This document shows, piece by piece, positions 9,320 to 20,381 of a stretch of 64,000 nucleotides of DNA. This stretch comes from Blastococcus fimeti. Its GTDB lineage: Bacteria > Actinomycetota > Actinomycetes > Mycobacteriales > Geodermatophilaceae. Every line of letters starts with the position of its first letter. Position 1 is the first letter of the stretch. The notes beneath the pieces are model-generated. The model had not been told where the DNA came from and ran no database searches. It worked only from the letters and a program-made list of their open reading frames with translations. The position numbers and the translations under genes are program-made. Where the stretch lies: contig FNAW01000001.1 of NCBI GenBank assembly GCA_900102115.1, positions 434,001-498,000 on the forward strand. Direction: 5' to 3'.

Positions 9320-10236
9320 CGGGTCGCCGCTCGGGGCATCATCTCGTCGGAACGCTCCGCGCGGGTGCGCGGGACGGGCAGCGGCAGGACGGACGCGATC
9401 TGCTCGGCCGGCGCAGCCGCGCCGGCCGGTGCGAGCGGCTCGACGAGGGCGAGCGCGGGGGCGGGGGCGGGTGCCGCGGCCGGGGCGGCGGCGACGCGGG
9501 CGGCGCGGGCAGCGGCCTGGCGACGGGCCCGGCTGTGCGAGGCGACGGTGCGCAGGTCGCGCAGCGCCTCCCACATCGAGCCGGCACCGATGCGGCTGGT
9601 GAACTCGTAGTCCAGCACCACGGGCGCCTCCTGGACGCGGGCGCCGGTCTCGACCAGCCAGCACATCATCTCGAGGTCGAAGGCGAAGCCGGAGACCTGC
9701 AGGTCGGCCATGACCGGGGCGGCGACCGACCGGCGCATCGCCTTGATGCCGGTCTGGGTGTCACCGAGGTCGAGCCCGAGCGCCAGGCGGGTGAGCGTGC
9801 GGAACGTGCGGCTGGCCACGCGCCGGACGAGCGGGTAGCTGACGGCCGAGTCCGGGTGCACCTTCGAGCCGACGACGACGTCGGCGACGTCCGCGTCCAG
9901 CCGGTCGAAGAAGCCGGGGAGCACCGAGGGGTGCAGGTCCAGGTCGCCGTCCATGAACGCGACCAGCGGGTTGGTCGCGTGCCGGAAGCCGTAGCGGAGC
10001 GCGTAGCCCTTCCCCTGGTTGGGGAAGTACTCCAGCACGGTGACCTGCGGCAGGCCCAGGGCGCGGGCCTCGTCCGCCGTCCCGTCGGAGCTGCCGTCGG
10101 ACACGACGAGGATCTCGTAGGGACGGCCGGTGCCGTCGAGGACCTCGGCCAGGCGCGTCACCGCGGCACCGATGCTGGCGGCCTCCTGGTAGGCGGGGAC
10201 GACGACGGAGACCGCCGTGAGCTCAGTGGTATTCAC
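9316..10236 (-). CDS. GT2 family glycosyltransferase, polyprenol-phosphate sugar transferase type
   Basis: The 306-residue protein begins VSVVVPAYQEAASI, with the GT-A donor-site segments VVSDGSSDGTA and FMDGDLDLHP (DxD-like metal site) and the QGKGYALRYG motif. This pattern matches dolichyl/polyprenyl-phosphate mannose or glucose synthases, which charge a lipid carrier at the cytoplasmic face. The last 70 residues are Ala-Pro rich and low complexity, an extension not needed for catalysis. The gene overlaps the epimerase-like gene by 14 bases and the flippase start by 4, so translation is coupled. Sugar identity is not readable. Confidence 0.85.
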   Translation of the reverse strand: MNTTELTAVSVVVPAYQEAASIGAAVTRLAEVLDGTGRPYEILVVSDGSSDGTADEARALGLPQVTVLEYFPNQGKGYALRYGFRHATNPLVAFMDGDLDLHPSVLPGFFDRLDADVADVVVGSKVHPDSAVSYPLVRRVASRTFRTLTRLALGLDLGDTQTGIKAMRRSVAAPVMADLQVSGFAFDLEMMCWLVETGARVQEAPVVLDYEFTSRIGAGSMWEALRDLRTVASHSRARRQAAARAARVAAAPAAAPAPAPALALVEPLAPAGAAAPAEQIASVLPLPVPRTRAERSDEMMPRAATR

Positions 10237-11302
10237 GGGTCATCAGGTCCTTCACGACGATGTCCGACGGTGAGATGCGCAGGGTCTGGGGCGGGCGGCG
10301 CCGTTCGGTGTGGGCCCGCAGGAAGCGCTGGAGGGCGTCGACGTCCCAGCCGGACAGCTCGGCGTTCTCGCCCAGCCCGTCCTGCCGCTCGGTCTCCTTG
10401 CGGTGCACGAGCGTGGGGACGCCGAGCAGCGCGGCCTCCTCCTGGACGCCGCCGCTGTCGGTGACGACGAACGAGGCGCCGGCGAGCAGGTCGGTGAACT
10501 CGGCGTGCGGGACCTTGTCCAGGACGGTGAAGAGCTCCGCGGGCAGCGCGTCGAGCCGGCTGCCCAGGACGTGCCGGGCCTGGTCGTCGGCCACCAGGAC
10601 CATCCGGTGCGGCGCGTGCTGCTGCAGCGCCGCGAGCGTCCGGTCGGCGAGCCCCGCGGCGGTCAGGAACTCGAAGCGGTGCAGCAGGACCAGCCCGTAG
10701 GGGTCGGTGTCGGACGGCCTGGTCGACGGCGCCCGGTCGAGGACTGCGTCGACGACGGTGTTGGCACCGGTGGGGACGACACCGCGGCGACCGGCGAGCA
10801 CCGCGGCCGCGGCGTCGGACGGGGCGTAGTGGACGTCGGCGAGCCGGCCGACGATCCGCCGGTCCAGCTCCTCGGGGAACGGGTGCCGCCAGTTGCCCGA
10901 GCGGAGCCCGGCCTCGACGTGCGCGCAGTCGGCGCCCAGCAGCTTGGCCAGGGCGGCTCCGACGACGCTGGTCATCGTGTCGCCGTGGACGACGAGCACG
11001 CTGCGCCGACCGCCGCTGCGCAGCCGCCGCCGGGCGGACCACCCGTGGCGCACCACCCAAGCGAGGATCTGGCCGAGCCAGACGACCACGTCGGCGGGGC
11101 CGGCGAGGGGCTTGCCGCCCCGGCCGTTGGCCAGCACGTGGTCCGGCGCCGGCAGCCCCAGGCCGGGGAGCGCCCGCAGCACCGTGTCGGACTGCTGGAG
11201 GGTCAGCCACTGCTCGTAGTCGACCCCCTGGTCGCCGAGCCGCCGGGCGACCGGAGCCAGTTTGATGGCCTCGGCGGTGGTGCCGTAGACGAAGACGATC
11301 AC
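10223..11302 (-). CDS. UDP-N-acetylglucosamine 2-epimerase-like protein, divergent active site
   Basis: The 359-residue protein has the whole fold signature of non-hydrolysing UDP-GlcNAc 2-epimerases: VHGDTMTSV, HVEAGLRS followed by PFPEELDRR, and TDSGGVQEE with a later ETERQDGL. In the canonical family the N-terminus reads GTRPEAIK; here it is GTTAEAIK, losing the substrate-binding arginine. The canonical HRREN motif reads HRFEF. The protein may therefore act on a different nucleotide sugar or have lost epimerase activity. It starts with ATGA over the upstream GT2 stop. The expected canonical product, UDP-ManNAc, is a common wall-glycan precursor. Confidence 0.78.
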   Translation of the reverse strand: MIVFVYGTTAEAIKLAPVARRLGDQGVDYEQWLTLQQSDTVLRALPGLGLPAPDHVLANGRGGKPLAGPADVVVWLGQILAWVVRHGWSARRRLRSGGRRSVLVVHGDTMTSVVGAALAKLLGADCAHVEAGLRSGNWRHPFPEELDRRIVGRLADVHYAPSDAAAAVLAGRRGVVPTGANTVVDAVLDRAPSTRPSDTDPYGLVLLHRFEFLTAAGLADRTLAALQQHAPHRMVLVADDQARHVLGSRLDALPAELFTVLDKVPHAEFTDLLAGASFVVTDSGGVQEEAALLGVPTLVHRKETERQDGLGENAELSGWDVDALQRFLRAHTERRRPPQTLRISPSDIVVKDLMTREYH

Positions 11303-12381
11303 GCCGCCACCTCCGTGCGGACGGGCAGGTTGCGCCGGGTCGAGCGCAGCAGGTGCCCGTGCGCGGCCAGGCCGCGCAGCAGTCCGGCCCAGTACGGGGC
11401 CACGAAGACCGGCACGTAGGTGAGGTAGGACCGGAGCCCCTTAGCGGGGCAGTGCCGGCGCGCGGCCAGGGCGGCCGGCGCGGCGAGGGCCAGGACCGCG
11501 AGGCCGGCGAGCGCGCCCAGCACCGTCCACGCCTGGGCGGCCACCAGGCCGGCGAGCAGGGCCAGCCCGATGACAGGGGCGGCGGCCAGGCCGACGAGGG
11601 CGGCGTTCCATCCGGCCGACGTGCCCGCGAAGCTGTCCACCAGGAAGGTGCCGCGGCCGAAGCTGTGCCGCACGAAGTCGCGGACGTTGCCGCGCGGCCG
11701 GTAGACGGCCAGGAAGCCCGGGTCCAGGCGGACCGGGACGTCCGCCGCGATGTGGCGGATCAGCTTGGTGTCGTCGCTGACCAGGGCGGCGTCGCCGGTC
11801 GGCCAGGCCACGCGGCAGGCGTCGACGAGCAGCTGGCGGGGGGCGATGAAGACGCCCGTGCCCTTGGGGTGCTGGTTGAAGGTCTCGAGACCGAACTCGA
11901 CCGGCTCGGGGGCACCGAGGTAGCTGCCCCAGAAGACGTGGGTGAGGACCTCCCAGAAGTGCCCGACCAGGGGCGCCTCGGGGTCGGTCACGCAGTGGCC
12001 GTTCCAGACGGTCTTCCGCGGGTCCGCGGTCATGACCGCCTCGACGTGGGCGAGGCTGCCCGGGCCCATGAGCACGCGGCTGTCCAGGAGGAACACCTGC
12101 TCGGCCCGGGCCTCCTGCAGTCCGGCCCAGCGGGCGAGGAACCGGCCCTTGTTCTCCTGGCGCAGGACGCGCAGGGCGACCGGGAAGTCGGCGGCCAGCG
12201 AGGTGATCAGGTCCGCGGTGCCGTCGGTCGAGCCATCGTCCACGACGAGGATCTCGGCGGTCCACGAGGTGGCCGCGAGCGCGGTGGCGCAGGCCTCCAG
12301 GGTGGACGGCAGCCACTCGGCGGAGTTGTAGGACGGGATCACGACGCTGAGGTCGGGGAGCTCGCGCTCGCTGTGACCCAC
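11299..12381 (-). CDS. GT2 family glycosyltransferase with C-terminal membrane segments
   Basis: The 360-residue protein starts LSVVIPSYNSAEWLPSTLEAC with VVDDGSTDGTADL, the standard GT-A donor site. A later SDDTKLIRH segment may provide the acceptor base. Two hydrophobic stretches at about residues 255-305 indicate membrane attachment. It is the first gene of the operon; GTG 12381 has AGGGGGA 4 bases upstream. Its stop overlaps the next start by 4 bases. Proposed role: a chain-initiating or early transferase for the exported glycan, acting at the inner face of the membrane. Confidence 0.85.
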   Translation of the reverse strand: MGHSERELPDLSVVIPSYNSAEWLPSTLEACATALAATSWTAEILVVDDGSTDGTADLITSLAADFPVALRVLRQENKGRFLARWAGLQEARAEQVFLLDSRVLMGPGSLAHVEAVMTADPRKTVWNGHCVTDPEAPLVGHFWEVLTHVFWGSYLGAPEPVEFGLETFNQHPKGTGVFIAPRQLLVDACRVAWPTGDAALVSDDTKLIRHIAADVPVRLDPGFLAVYRPRGNVRDFVRHSFGRGTFLVDSFAGTSAGWNAALVGLAAAPVIGLALLAGLVAAQAWTVLGALAGLAVLALAAPAALAARRHCPAKGLRSYLTYVPVFVAPYWAGLLRGLAAHGHLLRSTRRNLPVRTEVAA

Positions 12382-12460
12382 TTGTCCCCCTTGCCGACGT
12401 CCGCAGTGCGGGCAGCCGGTGTTGTTGTGTGACGGCGCCGTTGCCCGCCGTCATGATTGC

Positions 12461-12478
12461 CGGAACGCTGTCGTTCCG
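12461..12478. promoter_or_regulatory. Inverted repeat CGGAACG-N4-CGTTCCG
   Basis: Seven-base perfect arms flank CTGT, about 80 bases upstream of the glycan operon start. The dyad size suits a dimeric regulator, or it could form a small RNA hairpin in the leader. The arm sequence recurs twice more on the same side. Confidence 0.45.
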
Positions 12479-12512
12479 TGGGCCGGACACGCGGGTCTGT
12501 GACTCGTGTGGC

Positions 12513-12601
12513 GACGGAACGGAGCACCCAGCGGCGCGCGGTTGAGCGTTACTCAGCGCTACGTTCTAGATGCAGAAAGTACCAGCGGCGAGACGGAACG
12601 G
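12513..12601. repeat. Two direct copies of GACGGAACGG
   Basis: Identical 10-mers sit at 12513-12522 and 12592-12601, 79 bases apart. Both contain the CGGAACG arm of the nearby inverted repeat. Together they look like a set of binding sites for one regulator (inference). Confidence 0.45.
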
Positions 12602-12697
12602 TCACCCTCGGAACTGCGTGTCACCGCAGCTTTACTGGGCGAGATGTGCCGAAGAGTCGACACGACCCTCGGCTCTTTCGAACCCGGAAGCGACGGG

Positions 12698-13704
12698 TCA
12701 GCCGGCCGGCTGCTCGCCGGGTGCCGCCAGGAACGTGTCGCGGATCTGCCGGGCGGCCAGGGCGGGCGTCAGCTCGCCGGCGAGCACGGCCTTCTCCAGG
12801 GTCGGCGCCGTCGCCCGGACGCCGGGGTGCGCCCGCAGCGCGTGCTCGAGGCCGTCCCGGACCAGCTGCCAGGTCCAGCGGACCTGCTGGGTGCGGCGCT
12901 TCTCGTCGAACTCCCCCGAGGCCTTCATGCGGTCCTGGTGCTCGACCAGCTTGGCCCAGACCTCGTCCAGGCCGTCCCCGGTGAGGCCGGCGCAGGTGAG
13001 CACCGGCACGTCCCAGGTCTCGCCGTGGCCGCGCAGCATCCGGATCGCCTGCGCCAGCTCGCGGGCGGCCTTGCGCGCACCGGGTGCGCCGTCACCGTCG
13101 GCCTTGTTCACGGCGATGACGTCGGCGATCTCGAGGATGCCGCGCTTGATGCCCTGGAGCTGGTCGCCGGTCCGGGCCAGGGTGAGGAAGAGGAAGGAGT
13201 CGACCATCTCGGCGACGGTGATCTCCGACTGGCCGACGCCGACGGTCTCCACGAGGACGACGTCGTAGCCCGCGGCCTCCACCACGACCATCGTCTCGCG
13301 GGTCGCCTGGGCGACGCCGCCGAGCGTGCCCGACGTCGGCGACGGGCGGATGAACGCCGCCGGGTCGACCGAGAGCCGGGACATGCGGGTCTTGTCGCCC
13401 AGGATCGACCCGCCCGACCGGGCCGACGACGGGTCGACGGCGAGCACCGCCACCCTCGAGCCCGCGGCGGTGAGCGTCACGCCGAGCTGGTCGATGAAGG
13501 TCGACTTGCCCACGCCGGGGACGCCGCTGATCCCCACCCGGCGTGCTCCCCCGGCGTGCGGCAGCAGCTCGACGAGCAGCTCCTGCGCCCGCTCGCGGTG
13601 ATCCGCGCGGCGCGACTCGACCAGGGTGATGGCGCGCGCCATCACCCTCCGGTCGCCGGCGAGCACCCCCTCGACGAGCGACGGGACGTCGACGTCCCGC
13701 GCCA

Positions 13705-13705
<1 letters not shown>
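12698..13705 (-). CDS. meaB: Methylmalonyl-CoA mutase-associated GTPase MeaB
   Basis: The 335-residue protein is a G3E-family GTPase of the usual MeaB length. The P-loop is GVPGVGKST at 61-69, followed by AVDPSS and VETVGVGQSE switch segments and the NKAD base-recognition motif. MeaB loads and protects adenosylcobalamin in methylmalonyl-CoA mutase, using GTP hydrolysis to gate cofactor transfer and eject damaged B12. ATG 13705 overlaps the mutase stop as TGATG, so the two are translationally coupled. Codons 3-8 contain an 18-base perfect palindrome. It ends the five-gene operon. Confidence 0.95.
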
Positions 13706-15926
<2,221 letters not shown>

Positions 15927-15930
<4 letters not shown>

Positions 15931-17888
15931 GGCTGCACTCCTTCGAGGCCCAGCTGTGCGTGGACGGTGCGGAGCACGTCCAGGGCGTCACATCCGGCAT
16001 ACACGTAACCGTCCACGCCGTCCACGGCGAGGCCGGGCTTGCCGGCGAGCCACACCTGCGTGGCGCCGGCCTCCTTCAGTGCGGTGGCCAACCCGGCCGC
16101 CGTGTCCGCGTAGTCCTTGTCGGTGCCGCAGATGCAGGCGACCGTCGTACCGGCGTCGCCGAGCCCGCCGGCCCCGTCGCCCGCCGGCGTGGCCAGCCCG
16201 CCGGCCTGGAAGAGGTTGCCGGCGAAGCTCGCCCGCGCGGTGTGCCGGGCGATCGGGCCGATCGTGGCGAGGTAGACGGTGGGCCGTTCTGCGCCGTTCG
16301 ACGACATGGCGGCGTCGGCGGCGTCCCGGAGCGCCTCGAACTCCTGCGCGGCGCGGACGCGGGGCAGCCCGCCGCTGGGGTGCAGCGCCGCCGCCGGCTG
16401 CCGCTCGGGCAGCTTCTCGGTCAGGTTCGGGAACTCGCTGACCCCGGTGATGGCGTCGGCCCGGGTGGCCAGCCGCGTCGCGCGGGCGTCCCACGCGGTG
16501 GCGATGCGGTCGCGGACCAGGCCGGAGTCCAGGGCCGCGGCCAGACCGCCGGCCCGCTCGATCTCGGTGAACCAGTCCCAGGCGGCCCGGGCCAGCTCGT
16601 CGGTCAGCGACTCCACGTACCAGGAGCCACCGGCCGGGTCGAGGACGCGGGCCAGGTGGCCCTCCTCCACCAGCAGGCTCTGGGTGTTGCGGGCGATCCG
16701 CCGGGCGAAGGAGTCCGGCAGGCCGAGTGCTGCGTCGAAGGGCTGCACAGTGACGGCGTCGGCGCCGCCCACGCCCGCGGCGAAGCAGGCGACGGTGGTG
16801 CGCAGCATGTTGACCCACGGGTCGCGCTTCGTCGTCATCACCGAGGAGGTGACGGCGTGCTGGCGCTGGCCGCGCGCCTCCGGGGCGGCGCCGCTCACCT
16901 CGCCGACGCGGTCCCACAGCCGGCGGGCGGCGCGGAGCGCGGCGATGGTCGTGAACTGGTCGGCGGTGGCGCTGTAGCGGAACTCGAGCTGGCCGAACGC
17001 CTCGTCGACGCCGAGCCCACCATCGGTGAGCGCCCGCAGATAGGCGACCCCGGCGGCCAGCGAGCAGCCGAGCTCCTCGACGGCGGAGGCCCCGGCGTCG
17101 GCGAAGACCGTGCCGTCGACGACGACGCTGCGCAGGTCCGGGTGGGCCGCGGCCCGGCGGGCGAGACCGGCCAGCCCGGACAGGTCCTGCGCCTGCCCGG
17201 AGGCGGCGTGCTCGCCGAGCGGGTCGAGGCCGAGCGAGCCGCCGGGCGCGATCGGCTCGTCGGTGTCGCTGCGCGCGTCGAGGAGGTCGAGGAACGCCCC
17301 GGCGGCTCTGACTCCCCCGCCCACCCCCACGCCCGAGACGCTGACGGGGGCGAGGTCGAGGTAGACGTCGGCGAGCACGTCGCCCAGCCGGTCGGCCGGC
17401 ACCGCGCCCTCGCCGACGACCAGCCACAGCGAGGTGACGCCGTTCTCCAGGTCGGCGGCGATCGCCTCCTTGGTCACGGCGGCGTCGGGGTGGGCGTGCC
17501 GCTGGCGGACGTCCCAGCCGGCCGGCACGTCGCCGTCCGCACCGCCGGAGGCACCGGTCGCGCCGGCCCGGGAACCGCGCACGAAGGGCGGCAGCCCGGG
17601 GACGCCGACCGCCGTCGGCAGGTCCGCCGCGTCCTCCGCGGTGTACAGCGGGGCGACGGTGACGCCCGGGGCGACGGGACGGCGCAGCGCCTCCTCGACC
17701 GGCTCGGGCAGGTCCTCGCGGCCGGCCTTGCGCAGGACACCGGCGACCAGGTCGCGCCACTGGTCGCGGGTGACCGCGGGGAACTCGGCGGCGAGGCCCA
17801 GGGCTTGCGGCACCTCGTGCTCGCTGGGGACCTGCACGTCCGCCGGCGCCGGCGCCGCGTCGCTGCTGTGCTGCTCGCTGGAACTCAT
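15927..17888 (-). CDS. mutA: Methylmalonyl-CoA mutase, small subunit
   Basis: The 653-residue protein is a paralogue of the large subunit that lacks the B12-ligating motif: the equivalent position reads CGTDKDYAD instead of DGHDRG, as in other small subunits. It retains barrel segments such as [12 protein letters not shown] and [12 protein letters not shown]. It pairs with MutB as the structural half of the heterodimer. ATG 17888 overlaps the upstream amidohydrolase stop as ATGA; in-frame sequence upstream is the antisense-free alternative frame of that gene and is not part of this protein. Confidence 0.95.
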
Positions 17889-19177
17889 GCTCGGTGGGAC
17901 TCCTCGTCGGCTCGTCGCGCAGCAGTGTCTCCGGGGGCGTGCCGCCCCGTGCGGCCGGGTGCCGCCGGGCCGACCCCTGCGGGGGAGGTGGCATCGGCCT
18001 CGAGCGCGTGCAGCGCGGCCCGGGCCAGCAGCCGGACGCCCACCTCGAGCGCCCGCTCGTCCACGTCGAAGGTGCCGCGGTGCAGGTCCAGCTCCGCTCC
18101 CCCGCCGTGCGTGCCGAGCCGGGCGAGGGCGATCGGCAGGCTGTCCGCGAACCAGCCGAAGTCCTCCCCACCCATGCTCTGCGGGGAGAGCACGACGCCG
18201 TCGACGCCCACCGTCTCCAGGGCGGCGGAGCGCAGCAGGGCCACCGAGCGCGGGTCGTTGACCACCGGCGGCACGCCGCGGACGTAGTCGACCTCGACGG
18301 CGGCGCCGGTGGCGGCCGCGACCTTGGCGACCAGCGCGCGGATGATCTCCTCCGCGCCCTGCCAGGCGTCCCGGTCGAGCACCCGGACGGTGCCGCGCAG
18401 GGTGCCGCGCTGCGGGATCGCGTTGGCCGCGACGCCGGCGTCCACCGAGCCCCAGACCAGGGACATCCCCGCGCGCGGGTCGACCTGCCGCGACAGCAGC
18501 CCCGGCAGCTCGGTGATGAGCCGGCCGAGGGCGTCGACGAGGTCGACGGTGAGGTGCGGCCGGGCGGTGTGCCCGCCGGGGCCGGTGAGGGTGACGTCGA
18601 TGCGGTCGCAGGCCGCGGTGATCGCGCCGGTGCGCAGCCCGACCTGCCCCACCGGGACCGAGGGGTCGCAGTGCAGCGCGAAGGCCCGGGTGGCGCCGTC
18701 GAGCACGCCGGAGGCGACCACCTGCGTCGCGCCGCCGGGCACGGTCTCCTCGGCGGGCTGGAAGATGCAGCGCACCCGGCCGGGCAGCCCGTCGACGGTC
18801 GCCAGCGCCAGGGCGACCCCGAGCACGACCGTGGTGTGCACGTCGTGGCCGCAGGCGTGGCACATGCCCGGACGGGTCGAGGCGTACGGGACGTCCTTGA
18901 GGTCGGCCAGCGGCAGCGCGTCGATGTCGCCGCGCAGCACGACCGTCGGGCCGGGACCCTCCCCCACCTCGACGACCAGACCGGTGCCGGTGGACAGCCG
19001 CCGGGGCTCGAGGCCGGCGGCGCGCAGCCGCTGCTCGAGGAAGGAGGTGGTCTCCACCTCCTGGTAGGCGATCTCGGGGTGGGCGTGCAGGTGCCGGCGG
19101 ACGGCGACCAGCTGCGGTGCGTGGGCCGCCACCCACTCGTCCACCGCGGCGCCGAGCTTCTCGACGACGGGGGTCAT
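17885..19177 (-). CDS. M20 family metallo-amidohydrolase (amidase/carboxypeptidase)
   Basis: The 430-residue protein has the M20D pattern seen in hippurate hydrolases, indole-acetyl amino acid hydrolases and N-acyl-amino acid deacylases: RRHLHAHPE at about 27-35, RGDIDALPL, GMCHACGHDVHT with a metal-binding Cys/His pair, FQPAEE, and a MGGEDFGWF segment near the C-terminus. It should hydrolyse an amide bond of a small N-acylated substrate in the cytoplasm. The last 45 residues are a disordered Pro/Ala/Arg tail beyond the fold. It overlaps the ligase stop and the mutA start by 4 bases each. Confidence 0.88.
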   Translation of the reverse strand: MTPVVEKLGAAVDEWVAAHAPQLVAVRRHLHAHPEIAYQEVETTSFLEQRLRAAGLEPRRLSTGTGLVVEVGEGPGPTVVLRGDIDALPLADLKDVPYASTRPGMCHACGHDVHTTVVLGVALALATVDGLPGRVRCIFQPAEETVPGGATQVVASGVLDGATRAFALHCDPSVPVGQVGLRTGAITAACDRIDVTLTGPGGHTARPHLTVDLVDALGRLITELPGLLSRQVDPRAGMSLVWGSVDAGVAANAIPQRGTLRGTVRVLDRDAWQGAEEIIRALVAKVAAATGAAVEVDYVRGVPPVVNDPRSVALLRSAALETVGVDGVVLSPQSMGGEDFGWFADSLPIALARLGTHGGGAELDLHRGTFDVDERALEVGVRLLARAALHALEADATSPAGVGPAAPGRTGRHAPGDTAARRADEESHRA

Positions 19178-20310
19178 CCGGGCAGCCCGTTCCGCATCTC
19201 GGCGAGCAGGCTGTCCACCACCGGCTTCAGGTCACCGCCCGAGGCGGCCGCGACCGCCCGCTGCCGCTGGTAGGAGGCGCCGACGTCGAGCACCCGGAGC
19301 ACGTCGCCGAGCTCGGCCTCGCAGCCGAGCCGCTTCGCGGTGGGCATGAGCTCCTCGACCAGGTCGAGGATGGCCTGCCGCACCGGGCGGACGGTGCCCC
19401 GGTCGTCGACGACGATGTCGGCGTCCAGGCCGTACCGGGAGGCGCGCCACTTGTTCTCCCGCAGCACCCAGGAGGCCGGGGTGGGGAGGGTGTAGCCGCG
19501 GTCGAGCTGGGTGTCGAACTGCTCCACCAGGCACTGCGCGAGCGCGGCGACCGCGCCGATCTCGTCGAGCGTGGGCAGGCCGTCGCAGATGCGCAGCTCG
19601 ACGGTGCCGAAGTCGGGGTGCGGGCGGACGTCCCACCACACCTCGCGGACGCTCTCGATCGACTTCGTGGAGATCAGCGTCTCCATGTACTCCTCGAACT
19701 CCGCCCAGTCGGCCAGCTGGTAGGGCAGCCCCGCCGTCGGCATGCCCTCGAAGATCTTGGTGCGGGCCGACGCCAGGCCGGTGTCGCAGCCGACCCAGTA
19801 CGGCGACGACGACGAGAGCGCGAGGAAGTGCGGGATGTACTGGCACAGCGCGTTGACGATCGGAATCGCCTTCTCCGGCGCGCGCACGCCGACGTGCACG
19901 TGGACGCCGAAGATCTGCATCCGGCGGGCCATCCACTGCATCCGCTCGACCAGCTCGAGGTAGCGCTCCTTGGGCGAGATCAGCTGGCTCTGCCAGTCGG
20001 TGAACGGGTGCGTGCCCGCACACATCAGGCCCAGGCCGCGCTGCTCGGCGGCGGCCGCCACCTCGGCGAGGGTGCCGGCCAGGTCGGCCTTCGCCTCCGC
20101 GACGGTGGTGCAGATGCCGGTGATGATCTCGACGGTCGACTGAAGCAGCTCGTGCTTGGCCTTGGGGTGCTCCTCGGCGCCCTCGGGGCGCAGCTGCTCG
20201 AGGATCGTGACCGCGCCGGGCGAGAGCTCCCTGCTCGCCAGGTCGACCAGCTGCAGCTCCCACTCCACGCCCAGGCTGGACCGCTCGGACGACCGGAAGG
20301 GGATCTCCAC
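19174..20310 (-). CDS. YbdK-type carboxylate-amine ligase (glutamate-cysteine ligase family 2)
   Basis: The 378-residue protein opens with SSLGVEWELQLVD and contains ELLQSTVEIITG, GTHPFTDW, HVHVGV and ELRICDGLPT, the ATP-grasp-like signature of the GCS2/YbdK family. The family forms amide bonds between a carboxylate (often glutamate) and an amine at the cost of ATP; characterised members have only weak glutamate-cysteine ligase activity and their real substrates are often unknown. GTG 20310 is 7 bases after a TAGACT element, suggesting a leaderless mRNA. As first gene of the mutase operon, directly coupled to an amidohydrolase, it could form the amide that the next enzyme cleaves (speculative). 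Confidence 0.9.
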   Translation of the reverse strand: MEIPFRSSERSSLGVEWELQLVDLASRELSPGAVTILEQLRPEGAEEHPKAKHELLQSTVEIITGICTTVAEAKADLAGTLAEVAAAAEQRGLGLMCAGTHPFTDWQSQLISPKERYLELVERMQWMARRMQIFGVHVHVGVRAPEKAIPIVNALCQYIPHFLALSSSSPYWVGCDTGLASARTKIFEGMPTAGLPYQLADWAEFEEYMETLISTKSIESVREVWWDVRPHPDFGTVELRICDGLPTLDEIGAVAALAQCLVEQFDTQLDRGYTLPTPASWVLRENKWRASRYGLDADIVVDDRGTVRPVRQAILDLVEELMPTAKRLGCEAELGDVLRVLDVGASYQRQRAVAAASGGDLKPVVDSLLAEMRNGLPG

Positions 20311-20317
20311 CTGCCGG

Positions 20318-20323
20318 AGTCTA
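20318..20323 (-). promoter_or_regulatory. -10 element TAGACT for a leaderless ligase-mutase operon transcript
   Basis: TAGACT (TANNNT) lies 7 bases before the GTG at 20310 and no Shine-Dalgarno sequence is present, so transcription should begin at or next to the start codon. Confidence 0.55.
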
Positions 20324-20369
20324 GGGAGCCGCGCCGGCGGCCACCCGGCGACGCAGCCCCGTCACCCGT

Positions 20370-20375
20370 TAGCGT
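20370..20375 (+). promoter_or_regulatory. -10 element TAGCGT for a leaderless PNP transcript
   Basis: TAGCGT is followed by six bases and the GTG at 20382; no ribosome-binding site is visible. It is divergent from the ligase promoter, with about 50 bases between the two -10 elements. Confidence 0.6.
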
Positions 20376-20381
20376 CCCTAC

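Larger units (their letters stand above)
12382..12697. other. 316-base intergenic region upstream of the glycan operon
   Basis: No credible gene is present. The stretch lies between the meaB stop (12698) and the glycan operon start (12381), both on the minus strand, so it must hold the meaB terminator and the glycan promoter. It contains three copies of CGGAACG (12461, 12515, 12594) and one inverted copy (12472), described separately. GC is somewhat lower than in the flanking genes. No certain -10/-35 pair was identified. Confidence 0.6.
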
